DNA of 64,000 nucleotides from Parvularcula sp964556115 (GTDB taxonomy: Bacteria; Pseudomonadota; Alphaproteobacteria; Caulobacterales; Parvularculaceae), in the NCBI GenBank assembly GCA_964556115.1, contig CAZKVC010000005.1, forward strand, positions 62,001 to 126,000, given 5' to 3'. Under the pieces are notes generated by a model. The model was not told the DNA's origin and ran no database searches. It saw nothing but the letters and a program-made list of their open reading frames with translations. This document shows, one piece after another, positions 43,338 through 51,819 of this stretch. Positions within the stretch are counted from its first letter, which is position 1. Every line of letters starts with the position of its first letter. The translations under genes were made by a program, and so were the position numbers.

Positions 43338-43414
43338 CAGGCCCGCCGTTTCCCCTCGGAAGGGAAGCCTAACACGGCGGACCTTTCATCCGTCTCAACG
43401 CGGAAGATGGGGCG

Positions 43415-44350
43415 TCAACCCCGAAGAAGCGCCTCGGCCGTTGCGAGATCCGACGTCTGGCCGAAGGAGGCGGCACGGGTCTCAGGCAGGATCTTCTTCT
43501 GAAGTCCGGCGAGGACCTTGCCCGCGCCGAGCTCGAGGAAGGTTTCGGCATCCATCGAGGAGAGGACCTTGACGCAGTCCTGCCAGCGCACCTGGCCTGT
43601 GACCTGCTCCGTCAGGGTGCGGCGCACCTCGTCAGGGGAGGAAACGTCTGCCTGGTCGACATTGGCGATCACCGGGCGGGCGGGAGCCGAAATCTTCGCG
43701 TCCGCGAGAGCCTCGGCCATGCGTTCCTGCGCGGGCATCATGCCTCTGGAGTGGAACGCCGCGGAGACATCGAGCTTCAACGCCCGCTTCGCCCCGGCTT
43801 TCTTCGCCGCGTCACAGGCCTTGTCGATGGCGGCGGCCGGGCCGGAGATCACCACCTGACCCGGGCAGTTGTCATTGGCGATCTCGGCATCGCTGCCCTC
43901 GAGAAGGGAAGCGAGCTTGTCGATATCGAGACCGAGGATCGCCGCCATGGCGCCCTCGCCGACCGGCATGGCCGACTGCATGGCATCGCCCCTGACCCGC
44001 AAAAGCTTCGCGGCCGTCGCAAGGTCGAAACTGCCCGCACAGGCATGGGCGGAGTATTCGCCGAGTGAATGCCCGGCAAGGCCGACAACGTTGTCGAGGG
44101 AGAGCCCTGCCTCCTCCTTCAGCACCCGGAAAGCCGCCACCGAGCAGGCCATGAGGGCGGGCTGGGCATTGGTGGTGAGGGTCAGCTCATCGGCCGGGCC
44201 ATCGAACATCAGGGCCGAGAGCTTCTGGGACAGAGCTTCATCGACCTCTTCAAATACCCGCCGGGCCACATCATGATTGTCCGCAAGGTCGCGGCCCATG
44301 CCGGGTTTCTGGCTTCCTTGACCGGGGAACAGGAGGGCGAGGGATGACAT
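43415..44350 (-). CDS. fabD: Malonyl-CoA:ACP transacylase
   Basis: This 311-residue enzyme loads malonate from CoA onto ACP. The nucleophile is Ser95 in GHSLGEYS, the active-site His is His200 in AAFHSRGM, and the N-terminal FPGQGSQ motif is present. It is the first fab gene of the minus-strand cluster. The next gene, the hybrid kinase, starts 77 bases downstream. Confidence 0.97.
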   Translation of the reverse strand: MSSLALLFPGQGSQKPGMGRDLADNHDVARRVFEEVDEALSQKLSALMFDGPADELTLTTNAQPALMACSVAAFRVLKEEAGLSLDNVVGLAGHSLGEYSAHACAGSFDLATAAKLLRVRGDAMQSAMPVGEGAMAAILGLDIDKLASLLEGSDAEIANDNCPGQVVISGPAAAIDKACDAAKKAGAKRALKLDVSAAFHSRGMMPAQERMAEALADAKISAPARPVIANVDQADVSSPDEVRRTLTEQVTGQVRWQDCVKVLSSMDAETFLELGAGKVLAGLQKKILPETRAASFGQTSDLATAEALLRG

Positions 44351-44467
44351 AGGCGGGTCCTTTGCAAAACCTGAAACGGCGGCGGGTTAGCGGCTTTTGC
44401 CCGGGCCGCCAAGGACGGTGCCGCCGGGCCCCGAGGGCGGCTAGGCCCTGGCGGTGATCCTCGTGGG

Positions 44468-44791
44468 TCAGCGCAGCTTCACAGCCGTGCCGTTGCAGCT
44501 TACCATCAGCATACTGCCCTTCTGGGTATCGACGGCTTCGTAGTCGATATCGACGCCGATGACGGCATCCGCGCCGAGGCGCTTCGCTTCGTCCTTCATG
44601 TCCGCCATCGCGTGGTTGCGCGCCTCGCGAAGCGCTTTCTGATAGCCGCCGGAGCGTCCGCCGATGATGTCGCGCACGCCCGCGAAAAGATCGCGGAAGT
44701 AGTTCACGCCAAGAATGGCTTCGCCCGCGACGATGCCCAGGGGCTCTCCCGCTTCGCGACCGGGAACATTGTCGGTGGTGGTGATGATCAT
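44468..44791 (-). CDS. YbjQ-family protein (PF01906, heavy-metal-binding domain)
   Basis: This 107-residue protein matches the YbjQ/UPF0145 family: ITTTDNVPGREAGEPLGIV at the start, then GGRSGGYQKALREARNHAM and RLGADAVIGVDIDYE. The fold forms pentameric rings; the proposed metal binding is not well established. It starts two bases after the peroxiredoxin-like gene and is co-transcribed with it. There are no Cys clusters for a soft metal. Confidence 0.9.
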   Translation of the reverse strand: MIITTTDNVPGREAGEPLGIVAGEAILGVNYFRDLFAGVRDIIGGRSGGYQKALREARNHAMADMKDEAKRLGADAVIGVDIDYEAVDTQKGSMLMVSCNGTAVKLR

Positions 44792-44793
44792 GT

Positions 44794-45306
44794 TCAGCTC
44801 TCCGTTCCGCGTGCGGGGTAGTCCTTGTTCAGGATGAACTCGATGCCCGAAGCGAGATCGTCAAGGGTCGGCCGCGCGAAGGGCACGCTCTGCACAAAGG
44901 CGGCGTAGAGTTCACCTGAGGGACGCACAAGGAACATTCCGGGCTCTGAGAAACGGTCCGGCTCGCCCTCCTGGATGCCCTTTGATATGTAGAGACCCCA
45001 CTGACGGGCCTGCTCTTCCTTGAGATTGAAGCCCATGGGAACGTTGCGGACGTCCCAATCCTCGAAGGTCTGCTGCGCGCGTTCCTGGTTATCCATCGAC
45101 AGCGCGAAGGGTTTGACCCCCAGCTCGTCGAAGCGGTCCATCATGCCGTTGAGGGTGCCGAGCTGTTCTTTACAGAGTGGGCAATGAAGGCCGCGATAGA
45201 AGATCAGCAACGTGAAATTCTCCGAAGCGGCGTTGGCGAGGCGCCAACTGTCCGCACCGAGCATGTCGACTTCGAGTTCGGGGACCGGTTTTCCTGGTAT
45301 CAGCAT
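44794..45306 (-). CDS. Peroxiredoxin-like (AhpC/TSA family) protein
   Basis: This 170-residue thioredoxin-fold protein has the active-site region FYRGLHCPLCKEQLGTL, a CPLC redox pair at about residues 42-45 that aligns with the peroxidatic Cys of AhpC-like enzymes. VRPSGELYAAF later in the sequence is typical. It probably reduces peroxides, with reductant unknown. The start at 45306 (MLIPGKPVPEL) is the natural one; the ATG at 45339 adds a Cys-containing leader. Confidence 0.85.
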   Translation of the reverse strand: MLIPGKPVPELEVDMLGADSWRLANAASENFTLLIFYRGLHCPLCKEQLGTLNGMMDRFDELGVKPFALSMDNQERAQQTFEDWDVRNVPMGFNLKEEQARQWGLYISKGIQEGEPDRFSEPGMFLVRPSGELYAAFVQSVPFARPTLDDLASGIEFILNKDYPARGTES

Positions 45307-45395
45307 AGCGCCTCCGCATGAGCTTGGGTGTTCTCTCAAGATAGAGACAGCGCGGAAGGCAGCAAACGTTCCCTGTAGCGAGGCTCCCTAAACGA

Positions 45396-45430
45396 CAAAA
45401 AACCCGGGCGGCAGCTGCCGGCCCGGGTTT
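45396..45430 (-). terminator. Rho-independent terminator for the chemoreceptor gene
   Basis: AAACCCGGGC and GCCCGGGTTT flank an inner GGCAGCTGCC palindrome, giving a long stem; on the minus strand it ends in a T6 run. It lies 22 bases after the stop at 45452. Confidence 0.9.
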
Positions 45431-45451
45431 CCGCCCCCAAGGTCGCCGCCC

Positions 45452-48304
45452 CTACGCGGCGTCCTCAACGGTGAAGACCTTGGTGCTGACATCCCCCTCA
45501 AGGCGGAAGCCGGCGACGAGGCGATCGAGATTGTCGAACTCCCGCTTGGCCTCGTTGATCGCGTGGTTGTTACGATCCACCAGACCATTGTTACCCTGGG
45601 TCAGGCGGTCGAGATCGGTCATCGCAGCGTTGATCTCGCGCAGGGTGAGATGCTGGCTCTCGGTTGCCTGGCTGATGTCGTCGATAAGGGCGACGTTGAT
45701 GGCCACTTCCTCGACGATCGCCTTGAGGTCGTCGGCGGCTTTCGAGACGAGCTCGACCCCGCCTTTGATTTCCTCGTTGGACTGACCGATGAGCTGGCCG
45801 ATCTCCTTCGAGGCGTTGGCTGTGGATTGAGCGAGGTTGCGCACCTCGGCTGCCACAACCGCGAAGCCCTTGCCCGCATCGCCTGCCCGCGCCGCTTCGA
45901 CGCTGGCGTTGAGGGCGAGAAGGTTGGTCTGGAAGGCGATCGATTCGATGACTGAGGTTATCTCGGTCACCTTCTTCGAGGATTTCGCCACACGGTCCAT
46001 CGCGTGGGTCGCCTCTTCCATCACCTGACCGCCTTCTTCGGCCTTGGACTGGGTGCCGCGCGCGTTGTCACGCATCTCGGCGGTCCGCTTGGCGGTCTGC
46101 TCCACGGTGCTGGTGAAGCTTTGCAGGGACGCAGAGGTCTCTTCCAGGGTCGCAGCCTGGGTCGAGGTCTGGGCGGAGAGCTCGTCGACGCTGCCGAGAA
46201 GCTCGCTGAGCGAGGTTCCGACCTGGGTCGACGTCCCGCGCAGGTTCATCAGAACGTTGGCCAGTCCGTCCGCGGAGAAGTTCACGCCGTCCCGAAGCTG
46301 GGCAAAGGCACCCTCGTACTCGCCGTCCACGCGCTTGGTGAGGTCACTGTCCTGGAGGGCGCGGAGCACCGTTATGGTCTCTTCAAGGCCGCCTTTGACG
46401 GTAGCCACGAGCCTGTTGAGGTTGCCCGCAAGTTCGTTGAGTTCTTCGTCCTCGAAATCCGCTTCCACGGTCTTCGAGAAGTCCCCGGACTGGGCGGCGC
46501 GGACCACTTCGCCGATCGAGGAGCCGAGCTTCTGGATCATCGCGCGGCGCTGCTCTTCCAGTTTCTCCTGTGCTTCGATCTCGGCCTTGCGCTGACGCTC
46601 GGCGGCTTCCTCGCGCTCCTTCCGGGCGCGGGCTTCCGCTTCGGCGCGTTCCTGCAGGCGGCGCTTTTCTTCCTCGGCCTTCTCCTGAAGTGCCTTGGCT
46701 TCGGCTTCCTGGCGTTTCTTCTCGGCGATGCGCTCGCGCTCGGCGGCTTCCTCGCGAAGCTGGCGCTCGCGCTCTTCGGCCTCGAGTTTTTCCTGGCGGC
46801 GCTGCTCTTCTTCCTGACGCTGACGTTCGGCCGCAGCTTCGCGCTCCTTGCGGGCCTTCTCTTCGGCTTCGGCCTTTTCGCGCATCAGGCGCGCTTCTTC
46901 CTCGGCGCGCTGGCGCAGGGCTTCGGCTTCGCGTTCGCGCTGGCGCTCACGCTCTTCCATCTCGCGCTGGGCCGCTTCTTCCTTGAGCTGTCGTTCACGC
47001 TCAGCAGCTGCCTCACGCTCCTGACGGGCGCGCTCTTCGGCTTCGCGGCGCTCTTCCTCGGCTTTCGCCTCGGCAATGCGGCGCTGCTCGGCGGCCTCGC
47101 GCTCGCGGCGCTCGGCTTCGATCTTCTCTTCCTGCGCGGCCAGCATTTCCTCGTTGAGCTTGCGGGCCTTGACGGCGTTTTCCCGGAAGACTTCGAGAGC
47201 ACGCGACATGGCTCCCAGCTCGTCCTGCACATCGAGACCATCGGGCACGACGGACAGGTCGCCTTGCGCAACCTCGTTCATGACCGTGGACAGACCATCC
47301 ATCCGCCGCAGGATACCGCGGTGGACGTAGAAATAGCCGAGGCCGCCGGCCATGCCGAGGCTGACGATCGCGATGACGCTGAGGAGCATCGAGTTGAATT
47401 CGACGCCGGACAGGGTCTCTTCGGCAGCGGTCTGGGCGTCGGCGCCGATCCCCGCGACGAGTTGCGTGATCGCCTCGTTCTGCGCCATCACCGCGTCTTC
47501 GGCGGCACGGCGGGCGATGCTGGCTTCGGAAAGCGCAGCCTGCTCGGCGCGGCGGATCGCGAAGACGCCCGCTTCCGGGTCGCCGACTTCGAGGAAGCGC
47601 TTGGCGAAGTCGTGGACTTCGGGGCTCGCCGCGTCCTGAAGGATCGCGAGGTTGATGCGGACATCGTCGGCATAGGTCGCAAAGCGGTCTTCGAGCGAGG
47701 CAACGACCTCACCGTCCGGCGCTGCGAGACTGTCCGAGTAAAGAGTGGCGATGTAGTTCGCCGACAGGCCAAGGCGCAGGAGCGTCTCGACGTCCGCTTC
47801 GTCGGCATTGTCGATCGAGCCTTCCAGCGCCTCCTGCAGGGATTGGCGCAAGGCCGAGCCGGTGGCGCGGAGATCGCTTTGTTGTTTGTTGTAGTTCAGG
47901 AAGCTTTCACGGGCGTCGTGGACGAGCTTCGCGCTGTCTGCAAGAGAGCCGCGCGCTTCTTCGAGGGCCGTGATCTGGGCCTGGTCCGAAACACCTTCTT
48001 TCAGTTCCTGGAAGACGGGTTCGCTGTCGGCGAAACGCTTCTGGAAGTCCGCGTAGCTTTCCTGAAGAATCCAGTCGTCTTCGGCAGTGATCAGACTGCC
48101 GATATCATCGCCCATCCGTTCGGAAGAAAAGGCGAGCTGTGAAGCCAGATTGGACTGGGGCAACTTTTCGAAACTGACCTGCCTGACGGCACCCACAGTC
48201 GAGTAAAGCGCGACAAGGGCAACCCCTAATGCAATGAGCTGCAGAAGTGCCGATGCGGTCAGACCGCTCAGTAATCGTGTACGGATCGTTGTGAACCGAT
48301 TCAT
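45452..48304 (-). CDS. Methyl-accepting chemotaxis protein with a long charged-helix insertion
   Basis: The protein has 950 residues. TM1 (about 14-36) and TM2 (about 305-327) enclose a helical periplasmic sensor of about 265 residues. A HAMP domain follows (327-380). Residues 376-590 are almost pure Glu/Arg/Ala/Lys/Gln repeats with no Gly or Pro, a single alpha-helix or coiled coil roughly 30 nm long. Two further HAMP-like segments (about 597-690) and the MCP signalling hairpin follow, with tip region ESIAFQTNLLALNASVEAARAG. No CheB/CheR docking pentapeptide is seen at the C-terminus. The long helix between two HAMP blocks is unusual for a receptor. Confidence 0.92.
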   Translation of the reverse strand: MNRFTTIRTRLLSGLTASALLQLIALGVALVALYSTVGAVRQVSFEKLPQSNLASQLAFSSERMGDDIGSLITAEDDWILQESYADFQKRFADSEPVFQELKEGVSDQAQITALEEARGSLADSAKLVHDARESFLNYNKQQSDLRATGSALRQSLQEALEGSIDNADEADVETLLRLGLSANYIATLYSDSLAAPDGEVVASLEDRFATYADDVRINLAILQDAASPEVHDFAKRFLEVGDPEAGVFAIRRAEQAALSEASIARRAAEDAVMAQNEAITQLVAGIGADAQTAAEETLSGVEFNSMLLSVIAIVSLGMAGGLGYFYVHRGILRRMDGLSTVMNEVAQGDLSVVPDGLDVQDELGAMSRALEVFRENAVKARKLNEEMLAAQEEKIEAERREREAAEQRRIAEAKAEEERREAEERARQEREAAAERERQLKEEAAQREMEERERQREREAEALRQRAEEEARLMREKAEAEEKARKEREAAAERQRQEEEQRRQEKLEAEERERQLREEAAERERIAEKKRQEAEAKALQEKAEEEKRRLQERAEAEARARKEREEAAERQRKAEIEAQEKLEEQRRAMIQKLGSSIGEVVRAAQSGDFSKTVEADFEDEELNELAGNLNRLVATVKGGLEETITVLRALQDSDLTKRVDGEYEGAFAQLRDGVNFSADGLANVLMNLRGTSTQVGTSLSELLGSVDELSAQTSTQAATLEETSASLQSFTSTVEQTAKRTAEMRDNARGTQSKAEEGGQVMEEATHAMDRVAKSSKKVTEITSVIESIAFQTNLLALNASVEAARAGDAGKGFAVVAAEVRNLAQSTANASKEIGQLIGQSNEEIKGGVELVSKAADDLKAIVEEVAINVALIDDISQATESQHLTLREINAAMTDLDRLTQGNNGLVDRNNHAINEAKREFDNLDRLVAGFRLEGDVSTKVFTVEDAA

Positions 48305-48346
48305 GTTGCCCCAGTCCCCTCTGGTCTAAATTCCCCGCTTCGCTGG

Positions 48347-48691
48347 TCAGCCTTCCAGCTTGAAGCGAATGGCTTTCTTGACGCCGGTGGCGGGCTTGCC
48401 GCTCTCGAACTTCCAGCGTTTGACGGCGTTGATCGCCGAGCTGTCGAAGATGCCTGCCGGCACCGATTCGACGATGGCGACGTTGGTCACCGAACCGTCC
48501 GCACCGACATCGATGCTGACGACGACGTTGCCTTCGATCTCACGGCGTTCAGCCGCACGCGGATATTCAGGCGCTACCGGCTTGATCACCGCCGGCTCGT
48601 TGGCCAGAGCCATGCTCCCACCGAACGATCCCAGGAAGGCGGCCACCACCGCTGCCGGAACCGAAATGCGAGCGTTCTTGTTGCTGGTCAT
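48347..48691 (-). CDS. Small exported TonB C-terminal-domain protein
   Basis: This 114-residue protein has a signal-like N-terminus (VPAAVVAAFLGSFGGSMALA) followed directly by a TonB C-terminal domain: PVAPEYPRAAERREIEGNVV, then VSIDVGADGSVTNVAIVES and AINAVKRWKFE. The usual Pro-rich spacer is missing, so it could not span the periplasm like TonB itself. It is probably a periplasmic TonB-C-fold protein of unknown partner. A GAGGAG site precedes the ATG. It lies 42 bases upstream of the chemoreceptor gene and may be co-transcribed with it. Confidence 0.85.
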   Translation of the reverse strand: MTSNKNARISVPAAVVAAFLGSFGGSMALANEPAVIKPVAPEYPRAAERREIEGNVVVSIDVGADGSVTNVAIVESVPAGIFDSSAINAVKRWKFESGKPATGVKKAIRFKLEG

Positions 48692-48950
48692 TTCTCTCTC
48701 CTCACATGCCGGACCCCCGCCGGCTGGAGCATGACAAATAGCGAAGACCTGTTAAGAGGAAGTCTCCGCTTTCGAAACTGCTTTGAAAGGAAGAGGTTAG
48801 GTTATCTTTGCAGAGATTAACGTCAGCACTTCGTTAACCGTAAGGACGACTGCAAAGCGTTGTCATATGTGGGCTTCATTCTTTTCTAAGATTAACAGCG
48901 CAGCCCGGGACGCCGTCGTTCGCAGGAACCTTTTCGCTTGAATTCGACAC
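48692..48950. other. Intergenic region between clpB and the TonB-C gene
   Basis: About 260 bases without a gene. TTAAC/GTTAA words occur at 48751, 48817, 48833 and 48891, resembling half-sites of the alphaproteobacterial cell-cycle regulator CtrA, but no full TTAA-N7-TTAA site is present. No clear promoter hexamers were found; it must contain the promoter for the minus-strand TonB-C and chemoreceptor genes. Confidence 0.4.
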
Positions 48951-48986
48951 AAAAGTACCGCTCACGGTTTCGTGAACGGCACTTTT
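48951..48986 (-). terminator. Imperfect hairpin terminator after clpB
   Basis: AAAAGT-CCG-CACG and CGTG-CGG-ACTTTT pair with two interruptions around a GTTT loop, beginning 6 bases after the clpB stop. On the minus strand it ends in ACTTTTGTG. It is a probable intrinsic terminator. Confidence 0.6.
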
Positions 48987-48991
48987 CGGTG

Positions 48992-51637
48992 TCAGTTGAG
49001 AAGCGGACTGGTCGGCGCGGTCGGCTGTACGCCATTGCCGCCGAGGCTGAAGACCTCGCGCGAACGCAAGGGTGCGCCGTTCAGGAGCAGCCCATCTGCA
49101 TCGGCCGAGAGCTTCAGAACGGTCCCGTCCTTCACCTCCCCCGAAAGGATCTTCTCGGCGAGAGGATCCTGCACGGCCTTCTGCACCACCCTTTTGAGCG
49201 GACGGGCACCGAAGGAAGGATCATAGCCCGCTGCCGCGAGCCATTCCCGCGCGGTCTCGTCGAGCTCGATGGTGATCTTCCTGTCCGCGAGGAGGTTTTC
49301 GAGACGCCCGATCTGGATATCGACGATCGCACCCATCTGCTCGCGCTTGAGGCGATGGAAGAGGATAATCTCATCCAGGCGGTTGAGGAATTCCGGCCTG
49401 AAGGCCGCCCTCACCGCATCCATCACCTGCGGGCGCACAGCCCCCACATCGGCCGTGTCGCTGAGCCCGGCCATGAACTCCGCACCGAGGTTCGAGGTCA
49501 GGATGATCAGCGTGTTGCGGAAATCCACGGTCCGCCCCTGACCGTCCGTCAGGCGTCCCTCATCTAGGACCTGGAGAAGGACGTTGAAGACATCAGGGTG
49601 GGCTTTTTCGACCTCGTCAAAGAGGACCACCTGATAAGGCCGTCTGCGAACCGCTTCGGTCAGCACCCCGCCTTCCTCATAACCGACATAGCCCGGAGGC
49701 GCACCGATCAGGCGGCTGACGGCATGCTTCTCCATGAATTCCGACATGTCGATCCGCTGGATCGCCTGGTCGTCATCGAAGAGGAAATTCGCCAGCGCCT
49801 TGGTCAACTCGGTCTTGCCGACCCCGGTCGGGCCAAGGAACAGGAAGCTGCCCAGCGGCCGGTTGGGATCCTGAAGCCCGGCGCGGGCACGCCGGACAGC
49901 GGCGGAAACCGCACCGACCGCTTCCTCCTGACCGATGACCCGGCGGTGAAGCGCGTCTTCCATGCGAAGAAGCTTCTCGCGCTCGCCTTCCAGCATCTTG
50001 TCGACGGGGATGCCCGTCCATTTGGAGACGACCTGCGCCACCGCTTCGCTGTCCACGACTTCGTGCACAAGGTCACCGTGATCCTGGCCCTGCGCGTCCT
50101 CGACCTGCTTTTCGAGCTGCGGGATGCGGCCGTATTTCAGCTCCGAAGCGCGTCCGAGATCGCCGGTGCGTTCGGCATCGGCCAGTTCGGCACGCAGGCG
50201 GTCGAGCTGCTCCTTCACCTCGGTGGAGGAGGCAAGCGCCTGCCGCTCCGCCTCCCAGCGCGCGGTGAGCTCGGAGGAGCGCTGCTCGAGATCGGCAAGC
50301 TCCCCCTCGAGAGCATTGAGGCGGTCTTTCGACGCTTCGTCCTGTTCCTTCCTCAAAGCCTCCCGCTCGATCTTCATCTGGATGATCTGGCGGTCGAGGG
50401 CATCGAGCTCCTCAGGCTTCGAATCGACCGCCATGCGCAGCCGGGATGCGGCCTCGTCCACCAGGTCGATCGCCTTGTCAGGCAGGAAGCGGTCGGTGAT
50501 GTAGCGGTTCGACAAGGTCGATGCGGCGACGATGGCGCCATCCGAGATCCTGACGCCGTGATGGAGTTCGTATTTCTCCTTCAGGCCCCGGAGGATCGAG
50601 ATCGTATCATCGACCGTCGGCTCACTGACGAAAACCGACTGGAAACGCCGGGCCAGCGCTGCGTCCTTTTCGACGTGCTTACGGTACTCGTTGAGGGTCG
50701 TCGCGCCGATGCAATGAAGCTCCCCGCGCGCCAGGGCCGGCTTCAGAAGGTTCGAGGCATCCATGGCCCCGTCGCCTTTTCCGGCGCCGATCAGCGTGTG
50801 CATCTCGTCGATGAAAAGGATGATGCCGCCTTCCGCGGCTTCCACCTCCGAGAGAACGGCCTTGAGCCGCTCCTCGAACTCACCTCGATATTTCGCGCCC
50901 GCGATCAGGGAACCCATGTCGAGCGCGAGGAGCGCCTTGTTCTTCAGGCTCTCGGGCACGTCGCCATTGACGATCCGCAGGGCGAGACCTTCGGCGATGG
51001 CGGTCTTGCCGACGCCGGGCTCACCGATCAGTACGGGATTGTTCTTCGTCCGGCGGCTGAGGATCTGCATCGCACGGCGGATCTCCTCGTCGCGGCCGAT
51101 GATGGGGTCGAGCTTGCCTGCCCTCGCCCGCTCGGTGAGATCGGTGGCATAGCGCTTGAGTGCGTCATAGCCCTGCTCGGCATTGGCGCTGTCGGCCGTG
51201 CGGCCCTTGCGGACGTCGTTGATCGCGGCGTTCAGGGCCTGCGGGCTCGCCTTCGCCTTGGCAAGCGCGTCCTTCGCCTCGCCTTCCATGGCGAGCGCCA
51301 CGAGCAGCCTCTCGGCGGTGACGAAGCTGTCGCCAGCCTTCTTCGCGATCTCTTCGGCCCGGGCGAGCACCTTGGCGGTGCCTTGGGCAAGATAGGTCTG
51401 CGCGCCCTGCCCTTCGACCTGCGGCAGCTTGGCAAGAGCCTGGTCGGCGAGCTGCAGCGCGACCGCCGGGTCGCCGTCAGCCTTGCGGATCAGGTTCGAG
51501 GCCAGCCCCTCGCTGTCGTCAAGCAAGGCTTTCAGAAGGTGGTGGGAAGTGATCTGTTGATGGCTTTCCCGGACAGCGATCGTCTGGGCAGCCTGAATGA
51601 GACCGCGTGCGCGGTCGGTGAAGTTCTCGAATTGCAT
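48992..51637 (-). CDS. clpB: ATP-dependent disaggregase ClpB
   Basis: This 881-residue AAA+ chaperone rescues aggregated proteins with DnaK. Clp-N repeats lie at 1-145, the first ATPase domain has Walker A GEPGVGKT (205-212), a coiled-coil M domain runs at about 410-520 (absent from ClpA), and the second ATPase domain has GPTGVGKTE at about 601-609. The start has a GAGAGG site. A heat-shock-like promoter is suspected just upstream, and the gene is divergent from the DUF885 lipoprotein. Confidence 0.97.
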   Translation of the reverse strand: MQFENFTDRARGLIQAAQTIAVRESHQQITSHHLLKALLDDSEGLASNLIRKADGDPAVALQLADQALAKLPQVEGQGAQTYLAQGTAKVLARAEEIAKKAGDSFVTAERLLVALAMEGEAKDALAKAKASPQALNAAINDVRKGRTADSANAEQGYDALKRYATDLTERARAGKLDPIIGRDEEIRRAMQILSRRTKNNPVLIGEPGVGKTAIAEGLALRIVNGDVPESLKNKALLALDMGSLIAGAKYRGEFEERLKAVLSEVEAAEGGIILFIDEMHTLIGAGKGDGAMDASNLLKPALARGELHCIGATTLNEYRKHVEKDAALARRFQSVFVSEPTVDDTISILRGLKEKYELHHGVRISDGAIVAASTLSNRYITDRFLPDKAIDLVDEAASRLRMAVDSKPEELDALDRQIIQMKIEREALRKEQDEASKDRLNALEGELADLEQRSSELTARWEAERQALASSTEVKEQLDRLRAELADAERTGDLGRASELKYGRIPQLEKQVEDAQGQDHGDLVHEVVDSEAVAQVVSKWTGIPVDKMLEGEREKLLRMEDALHRRVIGQEEAVGAVSAAVRRARAGLQDPNRPLGSFLFLGPTGVGKTELTKALANFLFDDDQAIQRIDMSEFMEKHAVSRLIGAPPGYVGYEEGGVLTEAVRRRPYQVVLFDEVEKAHPDVFNVLLQVLDEGRLTDGQGRTVDFRNTLIILTSNLGAEFMAGLSDTADVGAVRPQVMDAVRAAFRPEFLNRLDEIILFHRLKREQMGAIVDIQIGRLENLLADRKITIELDETAREWLAAAGYDPSFGARPLKRVVQKAVQDPLAEKILSGEVKDGTVLKLSADADGLLLNGAPLRSREVFSLGGNGVQPTAPTSPLLN

Positions 51638-51656
51638 AGCGACCTCTCATGAGCAT

Positions 51657-51684
51657 CGAATAGTCCGGTGTCCCTGTCGGCAAC
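51657..51684 (-). promoter_or_regulatory. Possible RpoH-type promoter of clpB
   Basis: On the minus strand GTTGCCG is followed after about 14 bases by CTATTCG, roughly 20 bases before the clpB ATG. This loosely fits heat-shock sigma spacing but has several mismatches and leaves a short leader. Confidence 0.25.
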
Positions 51685-51819
51685 ACCTCACAGCTAGGTG
51701 GGCGCTGCATGGATATTCTTCAATGCTGAGCTCGCACAAAATGAGAACGTCGCAAGAAGCCCTTGCGTAGAAGTTCCCGAGGACCGAACTCTTCCTGAAA
51801 CGTTGTATGAGGCAGCCCG

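Noticed and set aside
46004..48142. 712-residue frame opposite the chemoreceptor
   Set aside because: It mirrors the repetitive charged-helix DNA; the product is Leu/Phe/Gly-rich with no domain.
48751..48896. CtrA-regulated promoter near the TonB-C gene
   Set aside because: Only isolated TTAAC half-sites are present, none with the 7-base spacing of a full CtrA site.
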